Positions 1 to 12,847 of a DNA stretch of 64,000 bases are shown piece by piece. Source of the stretch: Impatiens glandulifera. Its lineage: Eukaryota; Streptophyta; Magnoliopsida; Ericales; Balsaminaceae. The stretch is from the NCBI RefSeq assembly GCF_907164915.1, contig NC_061869.1:47303771-47367770 (forward strand), read 5' to 3'. The position numbers and the translations under genes are program-made. The notes beneath the pieces are model-generated. The model saw nothing but the letters and a program-made list of their open reading frames with translations. It had not been told where the DNA came from and ran no database searches. The stretch's first letter is position 1, and each line of letters opens with the position of its first letter.

Positions 1-2030
1 CTATGCTAGACCCGTCATTTAGATTTAGGGACGTTTCACAAGAAGATTCTCCGATTGTCTTTACCTTCTCGGAAGTTGCCTCAGAATCATCCACAGCCTC
101 GTCGTCTTGCTGCTCGTTGGGAGCTTACTGGAATTCAGCATTGAAGAATAGAGGAGCACTTTATCTTCCTCGATCTGGACATCTGCCATCCGACAAAGCA
201 TCCTCTTGGAATCGTTGTTGCTTTAGAAGAATGGAGCTCGTCACTACGGAGGCTCTCTAACCTAATGAACGTCCTAGGGAGAAGTTTCGACTAACAGAAG
301 AGAGTAACAGAGGAATAAAAAAATATTCCTCTCTAGATCTAGAAATCGGACATCAGTTACCTCTTGTAACTCGTCATTCATTGAGGCACTAGATCCGCGA
401 ATAGCATCGTAGCATATCTCATCGCCTAAAGCTCCTATTTTGCATTCATTTTGTCAAGGAGGCATTTTGAAACGTCGATGAAGAACATGCCGATAGTTCT
501 CCCTCTAGCGACCATAACTCGATGATTTTGATAAGTTATAGAATTGAGAAACGAGGCTAATCACGATCTAATCTCTTCCTAACTATACTCAATATAACCT
601 AGTGTAAGGGTAAAACCTTGAAAATGAATCATCTTTCTCAATTTAATGAGGTAACATCCTTAAATACCCTTAGACATGGGTAACTTAGGATTTTAGTTTT
701 AAGAAAAACCGGTAACTTAGTTAATGAGTAAAACCGACCTATTTTTCTCTTGGGCCATATTTGGGATGATTTTATACTTGTATGTAACTAGTGAAGCTAC
801 ACTTTGAGCCTTTTTGGAGCCAAATGGACAAGTGTAGCCCAAGTTATCCTTTTATAAGTTAGGCATTTTCTAGTTTCGATTTTCAACCAATATGCATCAG
901 CTGCAACTTCTAATATCAATAACTTTTGACACAAATTACCATTGAGACTAAGAAATATGCGTTTGAAAGGTGAGCTTGTGAGCTACACCATTTGTATCGG
1001 ACAAAGTCTTCAAGACTGACCGTCAGTCTATGAAATTCTAGATGGAGCACTAGGGGTCTTGAAGTGAACACTTTGGCTTACGAACCACCTAACATGGGTT
1101 GTAGGTCAAACAATGAGTACTATTTGGTTTCAAAAGAAATCTAACTCCATGGCCTTTCCAACAGTATCTTTTTTTCTTAAAATGGTTGAGTGAAACAAAA
1201 TATATAAGTTTTCAAAGTCACCCCTTGCTTTAGTTTGCTCTAGGAATAAAGTGGGCGAATCTATATTGGATTGTTGGGCTAAATTGACCACTTTAGCCAT
1301 TGAATGGGGACGCAAGATCGGTGTCATTCGAATGGGCCGCGTCTTAAATTTTCAACCGTATGTAAGATTCAAAATACAAAGAACTATAGCTTTAGTTATA
1401 AATTATATAACATGGTCATGTCCGGTTTGATCCCTTCTTGGTCGCATCGTCTTGTACTGTCGATTCAGAGGATTTAAGAAGATCGACTTTATTTTGGATA
1501 TAAACAAACATCGTAGAGTACTCATCAATCTTACCAAATTATCCAAGATCAGGTAATTACGTTGAGTATAACGACCTAGGTGAATTTTTCAAGTAAAATA
1601 TCCTTTCAGGACTTCTTTAGCGAAACGACCCCAAATGTACACAATTTGAGTGTTTTCAAATAATCACACGCTCGGCGTCATCATGATGTCAGCATGCACA
1701 TTTTTTTAATTCATTAGCGTGCAATATGACCGTTGACCTCTATTGACCCGCTCTTGACCCACCCGGTTCCACTCAGTTTTGACATTTTTTCATTTTGAAG
1801 GCATTCTGTACAAAATTTCTAACAAAAATATTATACACAATATTCATGATTTTTCAAGACGACCATTCTGAACGTATGAAAACATATAAAGCTCGAGTAT
1901 TTTGGAAATTGGCTTTTGGACTACTACTCGAGGGTTGTTCTAAGACAATTCCAAAAAGTAATTTTTAATTTTTCTCACCCAGTCCAATAATAATGTATGA
2001 TCATCATACTAAACTGGGAAGATTTATTTT
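1..2030. other. Unrecognised non-coding DNA
   Basis: No gene, tRNA or repeat array is recognisable. The 85-residue open frame at 3-260 (+) has a serine-rich composition and no motif I know. It lacks a neighbouring exon or promoter signal and is probably chance. The stretch is less AT-rich than what follows and could be the degraded body of a retroelement, but no protein domain supports that. Confidence 0.4.
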
Positions 2031-3175
2031 AATTTCGGGGTGTAAATATTGAGTTTCTATACTAGGGTACAAGGTAGAGAAATTTCATATTGTTTTTGTG
2101 CAACCTAGGGTTTAGAATCAACAATTTCAGTTTTTCTTGAAGGGTGTCTTATGTGGTGTTTACATAGGGGAAGCCTTGGGGCCCAAGGCCCATTTACAAC
2201 TACCTAGCTCATTGGGGAATATTTTTCCTTTTTTAACATGTCAAAATATTTTAAATGAAGCAATCTCCCATTGACGTGTCATTAAATTAAATGACATGTC
2301 AATTACGGCGAATGGGATTAAAGAATCCATTTGTATTGACATAATTAACTTGACATTTGAGTTCTTAATTTAAAAATGAACGACTTTTAGTCATTCCTCA
2401 TTGCTCACCGCTAAAGGCTTCTAGGATGTTCCACCTTCTTTTGGGTTAGAACTTGAATCATGGGTCGGGTTACCGGTTTGGATCCCTTGGTTGGATCTAG
2501 GTCATGACTTTAACTTGACGTTGAAAATACACCAAAACTTCGAAATTTTGACCTTTTTGTGATGGATCATTGATCTTTGATCCTATGGTGGATTTTTTAA
2601 TCTTCTTGATGGATCTTGCCCCATGGATCTCCATAATCTTCACATTTTAGTTTTGCAATTTTTTTTCCTACAAAATCAAATAAAAGTAACTAAAATAAGA
2701 AAGATAAAAATAAATAACTAACTCCTAACTAATTTTCTTAAAGAAAGGCAAACTAACTCTCCGAAATAAGAAAACAAACTAACTTTCTAATTAAGAATTA
2801 AACAAATTATTTAATAAAAGATCTAATCTTATACCCTTTAACATTATAATTTTATTTATTCTAATTAAAAAAATCAAATCAAATCTAAATTTTAAAAAAA
2901 TCAAATCTAATAAAATCTAATTTAAAGCTAAACAAATCAAAAAATTTGTTAGCATGCAGGAAAACTTTTTTTTTAATTATCTAAGGTAATTTAATTTTAT
3001 TAAACTCCTTAAACATTCTAAGTATAATAAAATCCCTTGTGTTTCTTCAACTTAGGCTAATTATTACCTTAACTTATTATAATTTTAAATTAATTATTCT
3101 TAAAAATTCAATCATTTAAAAAATAATTGATCATAAACTATAAAAATTGGGGGTGAAAAAATTAGTGTTTACCGA
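2030..3175. repeat. AT-rich LTR-like remnant
   Basis: This is a low-GC stretch that becomes strongly A/T-biased from 2640. It ends at 3146-3170 with a motif of the form GGGGTGAAAAAATTAGTG. Nearly the same motif recurs at 56633-56655 (GGGTGTAAAAAATTAGTG), and a looser match lies at 2036. The long AT-rich tract closed by a shared terminal motif suggests the 3' end of an LTR family. No partner LTR, primer-binding site or target duplication was found, so this is inference. Confidence 0.3.
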
Positions 3176-3480
3176 ATGATATTACTATATTTGCATGTAT
3201 TATTAGTAATTACAGTTATGAGATGCACTCCAAACTGGAGGGATAACCGCATTCGATTCCATTAACATAATGATCAACTCAACAACTTGTCCACCAGGTA
3301 TTGTTTAAATGACATCATTATAACCGCGTGTTTAGTTTGTGTAATGTAATCAAAACAAGGGGATTACTATAGTCGAATCGATCAAATTAATGATCAAACT
3401 TTGCGACCTCTCCACAAGGTATGGTATGAATGACATAACTATAATCTGATATGTGATTAGTGTTTATATTTATGTGATTT
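3175..3480. repeat. ~120-bp satellite, short array (copy A)
   Basis: Two to three diverged units contain the recurring phrases GATCAA-CTTAATGATCAA, CCACAAGGTAT and GAATGACATCACTATAA. Core phrases start near 3251 and 3371, a spacing of about 120 bp. The same family returns as a longer array at 12290-12800. The two arrays lie about 9 kb apart with a chromovirus and unrelated DNA between them. Confidence 0.65.
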
Positions 3481-4097
3481 ACTAAAAATGACTCTCAAAG
3501 ACAATTATTTTTTACTCTAAAATTTTATAAATTACGAATTTAATAAATTATGGGTCATTGTCATTTAAAAATTAATATACGGGTTCATTGAACGGATAAT
3601 TAAACGAGCAATTATTTTTGGAACAATTGAGATTCTAAGAATAATTGATTTAGAATTTATAATAAGTTAAAGTGATAATTAGTTTAAGTTAAAACTTTGG
3701 GCTATTATTATACTTGAGATATTTAATATTATAATAATCTTGAATATTAACATAAAATAGAAAACATATTTTTTATAAAATTTGATAGTTTTGTTTTAAT
3801 TAGTTTAATTATATTAGATTAGCTAGATTAGATAAGTTAATTAGGTTTTTTAAATTATAATTGAAAGGGGAATAAGACTTGGTCTTCTTCTTTTAATTTT
3901 TTATTTTTAAAAATAGTTTGTTAGTTTTTAATTTTTAGAAAATTAATTAGTCTTTGTAATTTTAATAAAGTAGTTAAATGTTAGTTAAGATTTAGTTGTT
4001 TGACTTTATAATTAATTTCTTAAATACATTATCTCATTTTTGAAGGGAGTTTTTGAAAAACTGTGGGTGAAAAGAAATCCAACCGAAATCAAGAAAG
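3481..4097. other. AT-rich spacer, no gene seen
   Basis: Very AT-rich DNA between the short satellite and the left LTR of the chromovirus. No open frame, RNA gene or ordered repeat was recognised. Confidence 0.5.
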
Positions 4098-4500
4098 TGA
4101 TACCCTTATTAGAAAAGGATGGGAAAAGGAGATTATTCTTCACCGGAGAGATGAAGAGACCTGAATTGTGATGGAGGGAAGGTTAGATAAAGGAGGGAGC
4201 TCCTGCTCTTAACATTCTACATACCCAATATGTGAGAAATATATCTGATTATATAGTACTAAGAAGATTCCCCTTAATTCTGTTACAAATCAACTTCTGA
4301 GGTGGCTTAACAAACTAAGGGCCACTTTGTAAGAAGATAAACAATACATGGAAATAAATGAAAAAAGGGAAAACAGAATAACCAATTGGTTATTTAAAAA
4401 AGAAAGAAAAATATAAAGTTGTTTCTCAGAATCAACGACTTCCAATGCTCCGTGTGTAAGACTTTCACCCATTTGATATTCTTAATTTTGTCTTGTAACA
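4098..4500 (-). repeat. Chromovirus 3' LTR
   Basis: Closely matches 9003-9403 along its full 403 bp, including the shared segment around CTTCACCGGAGAGATGAAG. On the minus strand it is the downstream LTR. A purine-rich stretch on that strand (rc of about 4503-4516) lies just before it and may be the polypurine tract. Small substitutions and indels relative to the other LTR show it is not a recent insertion. Confidence 0.85.
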
Positions 4501-4519
4501 ATACACTCTTCTTCAACAT

Positions 4520-7500
4520 TTCGTTGACCTCAACAAAGTCGTACCGATCTCTTCCTTGTCTGCCCTCATTCCAGGATCTTCTCAATGTGTTCCATAGCCA
4601 ATGTCTCAGCATCCTCCCAAGAGTTTTCTTCTTCTTCTTTCCTTGACCATTTAGTGAACAACTGACGACGTCGAGTTCCCTACTTCATCAAGTGTTTTTC
4701 TGCTCGAATTTCTTCTGAGATACAGTTCAGAACCACCAAACTAGGTATGTCTTCAATCCTGTTCGGTGTTCCATGATAACTTTTCAGTTGTGATATATAG
4801 AAAACATTATGAATTTTACCTTCCAGCCCTAGATCCAACATATATGCTTCTTCCCCAATTCATTCTTTTATACGAAATGGACCAAAGAATCTAGGGGGAA
4901 TTTGTGATATGTCTTCCTTACAGAAAGTTGTCGATATGGCTGAAGTTTAACAAGAACATAATCTTCCACATAAAACTTTACTACTATTCGATGTTTATCA
5001 TGAATCTGTTTCATTATGTTCTATGCTCTTTGCAGGTGAAATTTGATTAATTGGAGGATGACATCCCTATTCAACAAGGTACGATTTACTTCCTCAATTC
5101 GAGAATCTTCTGCTAGATAGGGTGTATGAATTGAGGGTTTATACCCATATATATCTTTGAACGGAGAAACCTGAGTGGCTGAGTGAAAGTTAGTGTTGTA
5201 CCACCATTCTATAAGGGAAAGCCATTGATCCCACTAATTCGGGCGTTGTCCTGCCATACAATGCAGATATGTTCCTAGACAACGATTGACGACTTCTGTT
5301 TGGCCGTCAGATTATGGATGATAAGCTGAAGAAAGGGCTTGATGCACAACCTACATTTTGAGGAACTCCCGCCAGAACATGCTAATAAAGATTTTGTCTC
5401 GGTCACTTATTATTGATAGAGGCATTCCATGGAATATGAAGACGTTGTCCAAAAATACTTCTGCAATCTTTTTAGCTGTGAAAGGATGATGTAGACCCAC
5501 TAAATGTGTTATTTTGGATAGGCAATCAACCACCAAAAAAATCACTGTTTTCCCCTACTTTAGGTAAGTGTTTTATGAAATCCATAGATATTGATTCTCA
5601 GAATTTATTAGGAATAGGAAGCGGTTGTAGACGACCCTTTGGAGCCTGTGTTTCTCCTTTGTTTCTTTGACAAACATCGCATGATTGGATATATTCCCTA
5701 ACATCTCGTGTCATTCCTGCCCAATAATATACCAATTGCAATTTTTTACAGGTGACAAGAGTACTTGAGTGACCACCAGTCGGGCTAGAATGCATTACAG
5801 TAATAAGTATCGTTTAAAGCTCAGGATCATAGCCCACCACCAGTTTACCATTTTTCCTCAACGTACCATCTATGAAGGTAAATTCCTTATGAACTTCTTC
5901 ATTTTCTTGAATTTCCTGGATGATCTTAATTAGATTAGGATTAGTGGCCCATGCTTGGTTAATCTTCTAGATGACTGGTGAATGGTAAACTAAAATACTT
6001 GCACATTGCACTTCATTACCACTTCTAGATAAAGCATCCGCCTCTACATTATCTTTGCCACGTTTAAATTGTACTATAAAGTCAAACCCAATCAGCTTAA
6101 AAAGCCACTTTTCTTGGGCGGGTGTTTGTACCTTTGTTCCAGCAGATATTTGAGTGATTCATGATCTGTCTTAACTACGAATAGTTTGTATCGCAGATAG
6201 GGTCTCCACTTCTCAACAGAAAATGTGAGGCTAACAATTCCCTTTCATAAGTTGAAGAAGGACTGTTATCACTTAGAAGGGACTTGCTTATGAATGCAAT
6301 AGATCGGTTTTCCTGCATTAGTACTACTCTGATTCCACTTCCGCAAGCATCTGTTTCAACTACAAAGGGAATAGAAAAATTAGGTAATGCTAGAATAGGA
6401 GGAGACGTCATCAATTGCTTGAGGTGTTTAAAAGTCATCCCTACTTCTTTAGTCTAATTAAAATTCCCCTTTTTTTAGCAAATCTGTTAATGGTTTTGCT
6501 ATCAATACATATTTTCGAATGAATCGACGATAATATCCCGTAAGACCCTAGAACCCTCTAAGTTGTTTAATCGTCATAGGAGGTGGCCTGGTTTCCTTAG
6601 CTTTCATCTTTTCAGGGTCAGCTGTTACTCCATCTTCACTTATGATATGTCCCAAATATGTTATCTAGATACATCCAAATTCACATTTTTCTCGGTTGAA
6701 AAACAGGGTGTGGGTTCTTAGAATCTCCAGAATTTGAGTAATGTGCATCATGTGATCTTCCCAAGTGCGACTATATACCAGGATGTCATCAAAGAAGACT
6801 TGTACGAACTTCCTCAAAAATGGTTTAAGTATAGAGTTCATAAGACTCTGAAAAGTGGATGGGGCATTAGTTAACCCAAAGGGTATTACCAGTAATTTAT
6901 ACAACCCTTCATTTGTGCAGAATGTTGTCTTGTGGCAGTCACCTGTTTTCATACGAATCTGATGATAGCCCGAACGCAAGTTGAGTTTTGAGAAGAATTT
7001 AGAACCTTGAAGCTCCTCCAGTAACTCTTAGATGATGGGAATAGCAAATTTGTCCTTGACTATAGCTGCATTTAGTTGGAAATAGTCTATACACAACCTT
7101 CAAGATAAAATTTTCTTTCTTACTAAGACAACTGGTACAACAAATGCGATATGACTGTATTGAATGATTCATTTTCTAGTATTTCATCCACCATTGTCTC
7201 AATTTTGGTTTTTTGTAATGTAGGGTAACGATATGATCTTAATCATATTGGTTTCGTACCTGCTTTCAAAAGGATTTGGTGATCATTATCCCGGCCTGGT
7301 GGAATTTCGGTGGGTTTCTTGAATAGGTCTTCAAACGAAGCCAAATTCCAGCCAGGCCTTTAGGGGCCTCATGAAAACTCACAGCAGCAATCGCGAAAAA
7401 TTGTCCTCCTTCATCAAGTGAGTTCCTTACTTGTACTAGTGCTGCCATATGTCCTTTTTGTAGTAGTTTAGGCAGTTTGTTACCCTCCATTATGTTGATA

Positions 7501-8974
7501 TTTGTTTGATTAATTCCCTGCAGACATTTAGTATTCTCCTGTCGTTCATAAGTCAATGCGAGTTTCTCAAAATTCCATGAAGATGTCCCTAAAGTTATAA
7601 TCCATTCAATGCCCAAAACCACGTCATAACTGTACATAGATAGCACCCGCATGTTGGTTGTATATTCATCATCGTTCATGGTCCACTTCAAGCCTTCACA
7701 GCAACTGTCGCTTACCAGGTGTGATCCATCTGCTACCTTTACTTGTAGAGCTTTAGTTGTAACAATAGGGTGGTGAATGTTTTTAAGAACCCTACTACTA
7801 ATAAAATCTTTCTCAAAAGAATAACAAATGATAGTAGCTCAATCTTTCTCAAAATTTGCAGGGTTTGATAGTTCTTCAATCTAGACAAGGCATGGAGAGA
7901 TATACAAGGTTCTTCACGGTTCAACGTGGACATAAGAGTGTTCAGGTTAGCGGTTTTAGTAGTTTCAAGTATGTTCTCACATTCTCCAGTTTCATTCACT
8001 AGTATCATACACAAATTAGATTTACACCTATGATTGGAATCATATTTCTCATCACAAGTATAACAAAGAAATTTCTTCCTTTTGTCATCAAGAACTTTAG
8101 GATCCATTTTTTGCATATACCTCTGTCTGGGATTTGGGTTAAAAGGGGAAGAGTAAGAGGGGTTAGGGTGATATGGTTTGGGATGATTAGACAAGGTAGA
8201 TTTCGGATAGGAGGGTGCGGGTAAGATTGGTGGACTAGGACTGTATAAGTAACCACTACTCATCAAGGATTTGTAGGTAGATTCTTGAACCTTGGCCACT
8301 GTCATAGCATCGTTTAGTGAATGAGGTTGCAACAGCCTTAACGAGTTAGCGATCTATTCTCTAAGACCACTTAGATAGAAGTCTAGTATATATTCATCCG
8401 ACATGTGTAAAAGTTTATGAGAAATAGTCATGAACCTTATATTATAATCTTGATCAGTTTTGGTTTGTTTCAGATTCATCAGCCCCCTGATTGGGGTATC
8501 ACAAATTGATGGACCAAATTGTTGAAGCATCGACTTCTTGAGATTTAACCAAGTTAATGCTATTTTTCGATTTCTGGTTTACAGAAACGATCCGTACCAG
8601 TTTCGAGCATCCCCCAATAGGTGAATAGGAGCGATCTCTACCTTAGTTGTATCTGTGGTGCGATCGACCCTAAAGAACTGTTATGCCGATATAATCCATC
8701 CTTCAACGTCTACTCCATCAAATTTAGGAAAATCAACTTTCGTGAATCTTGTAGGAGGAACATACGACCTATACCTTGGCGCACCTGTTCGTGAAGACCC
8801 TGCACCATCCTCCGAATGATCACCATTATCCTTAGTCGCCAAGGTATGTAACTGTTCTTCAATGGATCCGACTTTAGTCTCCATCCACTTACGTAATTCC
8901 ATTATCGTCTGGTTCATTGACTCTACCGATGCACGTAGGGAATCGTTATCTGATTGATGTCTTGTTTCGACCAT
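4520..8974 (-). pseudogene. Chromovirus gag-pol polyprotein, disrupted
   Basis: The start is the ATG at 8974, about 15 bp past the primer-binding site. Gag occupies 8974-7740 and ends in a zinc knuckle near 8030-8070 with the spacing CX2CX7HXC. An aspartic-protease tail (YDVVLGIEW) lies near 7630. Reverse transcriptase follows at about 7270-6480. Its catalytic box reads FFDDIL where YVDDIL is usual, and PFGLTNAP is intact. RNase H is at 6438-6060 (VETDACGSG, then YERELLA). The integrase HHCC zinc finger is at 5795-5598 (CDVCQRNK) and the catalytic core at 5545-5351 (VDCLSK, SDRD). The end reads LFTKWSRKEEEENSWEDAE at 4640-4550, which resembles the closing half of a chromodomain. In-frame stops and frame changes separate nearly every block, so no complete protein is possible. 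Confidence 0.88.
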
Positions 8975-8986
8975 TGTAAAGATCAA

Positions 8987-9000
8987 CGACTCTGATACCA
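8987..9000 (-). other. Primer-binding site (tRNA-Met type)
   Basis: The reverse complement reads TGGTATCAGAGTCG, two bases inside the right-hand LTR. It begins with TGGTATCAGAGC/T, the usual complement of plant initiator tRNA-Met 3' ends. It fixes the element on the minus strand and makes 9003-9403 the 5' LTR. Confidence 0.85.
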
Positions 9001-9002
9001 AA

Positions 9003-9403
9003 TGATCCCCTTATTTTAAAAGGATGGGAAAATGAGATAATTCTTCACCGGAGAGATGAAGAGATCTGAATTGTGATAGAGGGAAGGTGAGAAAAAAGAG
9101 GGAGCTACTACTCTTAACATTCAACATACCCAATATGCGAGGAACATATCTGAGTATATAGTGCTCAAAAGATTCCTTAATTTTGTTACAAATCAACTTC
9201 TGAGGTGTCCTAACAAACTAAGGGCCACTTTGTAAGAAGGTAAACAATAAATGGAAATAAATACAAAAAGGGATAACAGAATAATCAAATGGCTATTTAA
9301 AAAAGAAAGAAAAAGATAAAGTTGCTTCTCATATCCAACGACTTCCAATGCTCCACGTGTAAGACTTTCACCCATTTGATATTCTTAATTTTATCGTGTA
9401 ACA
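9003..9403 (-). repeat. Chromovirus 5' LTR
   Basis: 401-bp partner of 4098-4500, ending TGTAACA on the + strand. It carries the element's promoter region on the minus strand, though I could not pick a TATA box with confidence. Sequence beyond 9403 no longer matches the other LTR, which sets the boundary. Confidence 0.85.
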
Positions 9404-10370
9404 TAAACATCCCATTCAATATCCAATTGAAGTTTCAATTCAAGGTCAATTCCAAGGTCAAAGTTAAGTCATTGTCAAATTCAAAGTATGGATCCAACCG
9501 AGGGACCCAACTTGTGACTCGATCAAGGATCCGACCGAAGGACTGACCAATAGTGACTGGTTCTTAAAGAGGATCCGACATGTGCTGAATTGGACTCTCC
9601 TAGAAGCTTCCAACCATGGACTATGTGAAGAAGGAGAGAAAGACTTAGCAAAATTGAATTCAAATTCAAATAGCTAAGTAATTAGGTGTAAATTAAGTAA
9701 TGACTAAGTCATGATGTCATAACTAAGGAATAAAACCAAGAGTTTTCTCTATGTAGCCACATAGGTTACTTAGAGAAAATCTCATGACAATCTCTCCCCA
9801 TTTGAATAGGCCTAGGTAGTTATTGATGGGCTTGAACCTTGGGGTCCACTATAAATACACTATCTAATATCATTCTAGACACATAATTCTTCATTCTCTA
9901 CACCCCTAGGCTGCCACACTACCGAATTTTGCATTCACCATGCCCATAGGCTGCTCAAGTGATTCAAAATGTCAAAGCTTAGGTCATATCCTTATCTCTT
10001 GAACAAGAACACCATCTTAGTGAATTTTGTTTAAAAAAAATTATTGTTCAAGGACTATATGCCTCAATTTTGGTTCAAGAACTTCATTCCTATTATAAGG
10101 ATTCATGACCACTATTGTTTTGTCTATTGCATTTTGTTATTCAATATAAAAAATAATAATTGCATGTTGTTGTTTGTTGTTTACTTTCATTTCATTAATT
10201 CATTGTTTCCTGATCTTTTAACTTAGTTTCTACCTAATTACTTGTAAATATTGTAAAGCATTATAAATAAAACAAAATAACAGAAACTTAAAAAAGATCA
10301 AAACCATTTAACCAAAAATTATTTAAATAAATAAAAATCAAAAGTAAAAGGGTCATCTTTATTCACGATG
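9404..10370. other. Unrecognised DNA
   Basis: 9420-9545 has internal short repeats built on AATTCAAGGTCAA and GGATCCAACCGA. The rest shows no gene or domain. Open frames here are short and lack known motifs. Confidence 0.4.
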
Positions 10371-10930
10371 AACATTTTTTTTATCTAAGTGGATTTAATC
10401 TTGAATTTTCTTGCACTCTTTGTTTTTATATTATATATTGAACATTTGAGTCCAAGAAGATTTAATTTTAAAGATAAACAAAATCAATTTGACTAAAAAT
10501 TTTGAAAAATAATCAAAACTTACCCTAAATGGGTATTTTCTTTGCCTCTCCGTCATTTCATTTAAAAAGTTTGATTTTCAAATTTTTCTGCACTAATCGT
10601 ATTAATTTTACATATAAAATATTTGAGATCAAGAAGAACTTGATTTTAAAGTGAATAAAACCCTTTTGAACTTCTTTACATTCTTGATCATTCAATTTCT
10701 TTTGACTCGTAGTGTTTATTTTGTATATAAAACATTTGAGACCAAAAATATTTGGTTTAGAGTTAGATAAAAGGATTTGACCGAAAATTATTCAAGAAAA
10801 CCTTACAATTTACCCTAAAAAGTTAGCATTTGTGTTCTTTTTTATTTTAATTGGTTTGATTCATGAATTTTCTTGTATATTTTAAGAATATATGTTGTAC
10901 ATAATATTTAAGTCCAAAAATCATTGAATT
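10370..10930. repeat. Degenerate ~130-180-bp tandem repeats
   Basis: The phrase TATATAAAACATTTGAGACCA followed by AAGAAGATTTGATTTTAAAG recurs three to four times, near 10436, 10611, 10727 and 10900. Spacing is irregular and divergence high. This looks like an old, small array; its relation to the other families in the window is unclear. Confidence 0.5.
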
Positions 10931-12290
10931 ATGGAGCCTTCTTAGCCAACATTTTCTTAGAAATTGGGATTCTTGGTAGTTTGATCGAAAAATTTATAGG
11001 AACAGGTGGTTTATACCTTTAGTGACACTTGTTTTGAGGCCTTCTAGTGCTTGTTCAAGGCTTCCTGATGGTTGAGGTCAGCGCTTCTTCCATTTCCTCT
11101 GCTATGTGCGCATCCGACCGAGGAAATGAACCAACCGTTTGAAGAGAACCTAGTTCTTGGTCTTTCGTTTCTCATCACCCGACCGAGAAAGGAACTAGTA
11201 CTAACTTTGCCTCCATCGATCGCCATTTCCTTGTTGATGCTAACCCTTACTGAGGAACGAGGTCTTCTTGATGTTGCTCACTGGATGACCGAGAAAATAG
11301 AACACAACCGAGGATTCCAGCCCGTTCCTAACCCACGATAGAGGAAACCTAGCCACGACTAATTTGTTCAGATCAATTTTTATTTTATATATTTTTGATC
11401 ATGCTTAGTTTTAGGTTTTATTTTCTTGTTTTATTTTTGTATGGGATAAGTTTGTGTCTTTTTTGATCTTAGGTTAACTAAATAAAAACTAAAACAAAAC
11501 ATTAAAAAACCTCAAAATCAAAACATAAAATATAAAACTTTCAAAATAAATCTAAAAACATAAAACATAAAAAGAATAAAAGTATCTCCATGAATTTTCC
11601 TTAGAACTCTAAAACTTTTAACCCCTAAATAAAGACTTAACTAAAAATATAAGAATTAGTAGACTTAGAATAATCTTAACATGAAATGTATCTAAAATTC
11701 TTTGTCTAGTTAAACCTTAGGAACACTTATATGAGTATTCACCTTTTTAGATTTTTGGATGTACTTTATTTTATTGTACATTTATTTTTCTTTCATTTTG
11801 TTGTAAAAACACACAATATCCAAATTAAAAGTGGACAAAAATCACCATTAGTGGTATGATAAATAAAAAATCAAAAAATAAATCAAAAAATAAATCATAA
11901 ACTATATTTTAAATGGCCAAAATTGACTTAGTAAAGAGACCTAAGGAATGTTATGGGACATAGCTCTAGACCCCATTCATACACGTAACCAAACACCAAA
12001 CTTGAATGAATCTCTAATTATGGCGTGCACAGGCCTAAATTATTTTCCTAGTTTTACAGAAATTAGGTGGGGACTCAGTGGTCGTGAGATTGATAAAAAT
12101 TGAAAACATTTCTATATAGACCTATGACGACTTCAAATTAAATATCATAATCTATCATAGATTCTAAGGAATTGTAAGTTATGGAGTTGTCTATAAATTT
12201 TCATTTTTAACGTTAAATTTTCGATCACGTAAAAAATTATTACGCAATTTTTTTAAAAATGAATTTAAGACAAACTTGATGATCTTTTCT
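10931..12290. other. Unrecognised DNA with one chance-like ORF
   Basis: An 89-residue frame at 11072-11341 (+) carries several CCGAGGAAA/CCGACCGAG phrases, and the complementary strand also reads open. No conserved motif is seen. 11360-11900 is A-rich. Nothing else is supportable. Confidence 0.35.
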
Positions 12291-12800
12291 AAAATAATCC
12301 TGTACTCGATTCGATCAACTTAATGATCAAACTCAAAAGATTCTCCACAAGGTATCGTATTAATGAAAACACTATAACATTAACAATTATATTTATGTGA
12401 TGTACTCCAAACGAGTCGGATAACCGAAGTTGATTCAATCAACTTAATGATCAAACTCGACTAATTTTCCATGAGATATTGTATCAATGACATCACTATA
12501 ATTGCATGTATGATTAGAGATTACATTTATTGATGTAATAAAAACAAGATTGATCACTATAGTCGATTTGATCAACTTAGTGATCCAAATTATAGGCTTC
12601 TCCACAGGGCATCGTATGAATGATATCACTATAACCTCATATATGATTAGTGTTTATGTTTGTCTAATATAATCAAAACGAAGCAGATCATCATGCTCAA
12701 TTCAATCAACTTAATGATAAAACTTAGCGGCTTCCCCCATAGGGTATCGTATGAATGATATCAATAATGATATCAATATAACCATAGGTACGATTAGCAG
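12290..12800. repeat. ~130-bp satellite array (copy B)
   Basis: Four units. The core TTGATCAACTTAATGATC and close variants start near 12310, 12436, 12568 and 12699, a period of about 126-132 bp. Each unit also has a CCACAAGGTATCGTATGAATG-like phrase. It is the same family as 3175-3480. The array ends about 50 bp before a copia LTR. Confidence 0.75.
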
Positions 12801-12847
12801 TTACTGTTAGATAAATAGGTAATTGATTATTAGCATTAATTAACTAT

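Larger units (their letters stand above)
4098..9403 (-). mobile_element. Ty3/gypsy chromovirus, full-length but decayed
   Basis: Two similar direct repeats of about 400 bp (4098-4500 and 9003-9403) bound a 4.5-kb interior. Read on the minus strand the interior carries, in order, a primer-binding site, gag, protease, reverse transcriptase, RNase H, integrase and a chromodomain-like tail. The protease-RT-RNase H-integrase order and the tail place it among Ty3/gypsy chromoviruses. Each LTR begins TGTTACA and ends ATCA when read on the minus strand. I see no perfect 5-bp target duplication: GAAAG lies on the left and TAAAC on the right. Many stops and frameshifts make it non-autonomous. Confidence 0.9.

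Noticed and set aside
3..260. 85-residue ORF at the window start
   Set aside because: No motif, no supporting exon structure, and biased composition.
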